Source: Alentia gelatinosa (taxonomy: Eukaryota > Annelida > Polychaeta > Phyllodocida > Polynoidae). Taken from it: a DNA stretch of 64,000 nucleotides. The stretch is from positions 4,597,694-4,661,693 of the forward strand of contig OX465584.1 of assembly GCA_950022655.1 (NCBI GenBank). Direction: 5' to 3'. Under the pieces are notes generated by a model that was not told the DNA's origin, made no database searches, and saw only the letters and a list, made by a program, of their open reading frames with translations. The position numbers and the translations under genes are program-made. The stretch's first letter is position 1, and the number at the start of each line of letters is the position of its first letter. Positions 63,745-64,000 of this stretch are shown one piece after another.

Positions 63745-64000
63745 GCCATGACACCCCCCGAGTAGGTGCTCTTCACTAATGGAGGTGAACTTTAGCCTTG
63801 CTCACATATTTATATAAAGTGTTCCATATGGAAAATATCATGTCTTGGGTTTAATCATTATGTCATCCTGCTCTGGGTTGGGTGTAGAGAGTCAAGGGAA
63901 CCATGGTAAAATATTGAAAGGCAGTTGAATTTCGTAAGAACAAAGAGCCAGAATACAGGTTTTTTCCCCCGACCACCTACCTAGTGACTGCTTCGTGAAC
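63745..64000 (-). repeat. Interspersed repeat Q, copy 2, cut by the window edge
   Basis: Reverse of 36985-37330: AGTAGGTGCTCTTCACTAAT, AAATATCATGTCTTGGGTTT and CAGTTGAATTTCGTAAGAAC. Some units differ by small indels. It continues past base 64000. Confidence 0.75.

Overview
This 64 kb window looks like non-coding, repeat-saturated DNA from an animal nuclear genome. A marine invertebrate such as a mollusc, another lophotrochozoan or a lancelet is possible, but that is an impression and not a demonstration. There are no long open frames, no operons and no bacterial signals. The longest frames lie inside a GA-rich low-complexity block (44.1-45.0 kb) and are artefacts. tRNA-derived SINEs, a decayed LINE C-terminus, a possible Pif1/Helitron helicase fragment and many short DNA transposons with target-site duplications (TSDs) all point to a eukaryote.

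The best structured content is a set of short non-autonomous elements, most in several copies. (1) Ten related families, here called PB-A, B, C, D, E, F, R, U, X and Z, share one unusual plan. A long palindrome is followed by a body whose ends are inverted copies of TTTATC(T/C)(C/T)ACCC or a variant, and many bodies carry a box like CAATGTTAAGCCTATGG. They lie alone or chained head to tail (18.5-19.1, 35.36-36.1 and 58.5-59.4 kb). (2) CACTA-like elements ending in CACTGCACGAAAACCAC have five full copies, each with a different perfect 3-bp TSD. (3) PIF/Harbinger (Tourist)-like elements (J, K and probably G and T) have TAA/TTA duplications. (4) A TTAA-flanked piggyBac-like MITE sits inside another MITE at 5.2 kb. 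(5) Others include pogo-like CAGTAAAACCCCGC termini, a 9-bp-TSD element inside a SINE, and an ISL2EU-like short element.

Layout: 0-5 kb PB-A, SINE, PB-R, PB-U, J; 5-12 kb L plus TTAA MITE, helicase fragment, O, G, CACTA, S, K; 12-20 kb PB-B/C/E, microsatellites, LINE remnant, 1 kb minisatellite, J; 20-24 kb a 13-bp-TSD insertion with a TATA/Inr promoter, M/D, paired K elements, a candidate first exon at 23.32 kb; 24-31 kb CpG-rich segment, 700-bp duplication, expanded PB-B, two promoter-like clusters; 31-43 kb PB-A, CACTA, nested J/T, G, PB-R/F/D/M, Q, N, P, 93-bp tandem repeat; 43-53 kb GA block, L, O, CACTA, E/B, 29-bp array; 53-64 kb E-box cluster, L, Y, SINE, B, J2, U/R/F chain, E, N, X/A, B, 34-bp satellite, Q.

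Protein-coding content is uncertain. Promoter-like motif clusters at 20.5, 23.3, 27.3 and 29.7 kb suggest that one or more genes may begin here, but no complete gene could be read. Motif and repeat calls were made by eye. Boundaries are good to a few bases where a TSD or empty site is cited, otherwise to about 10-30 bases.
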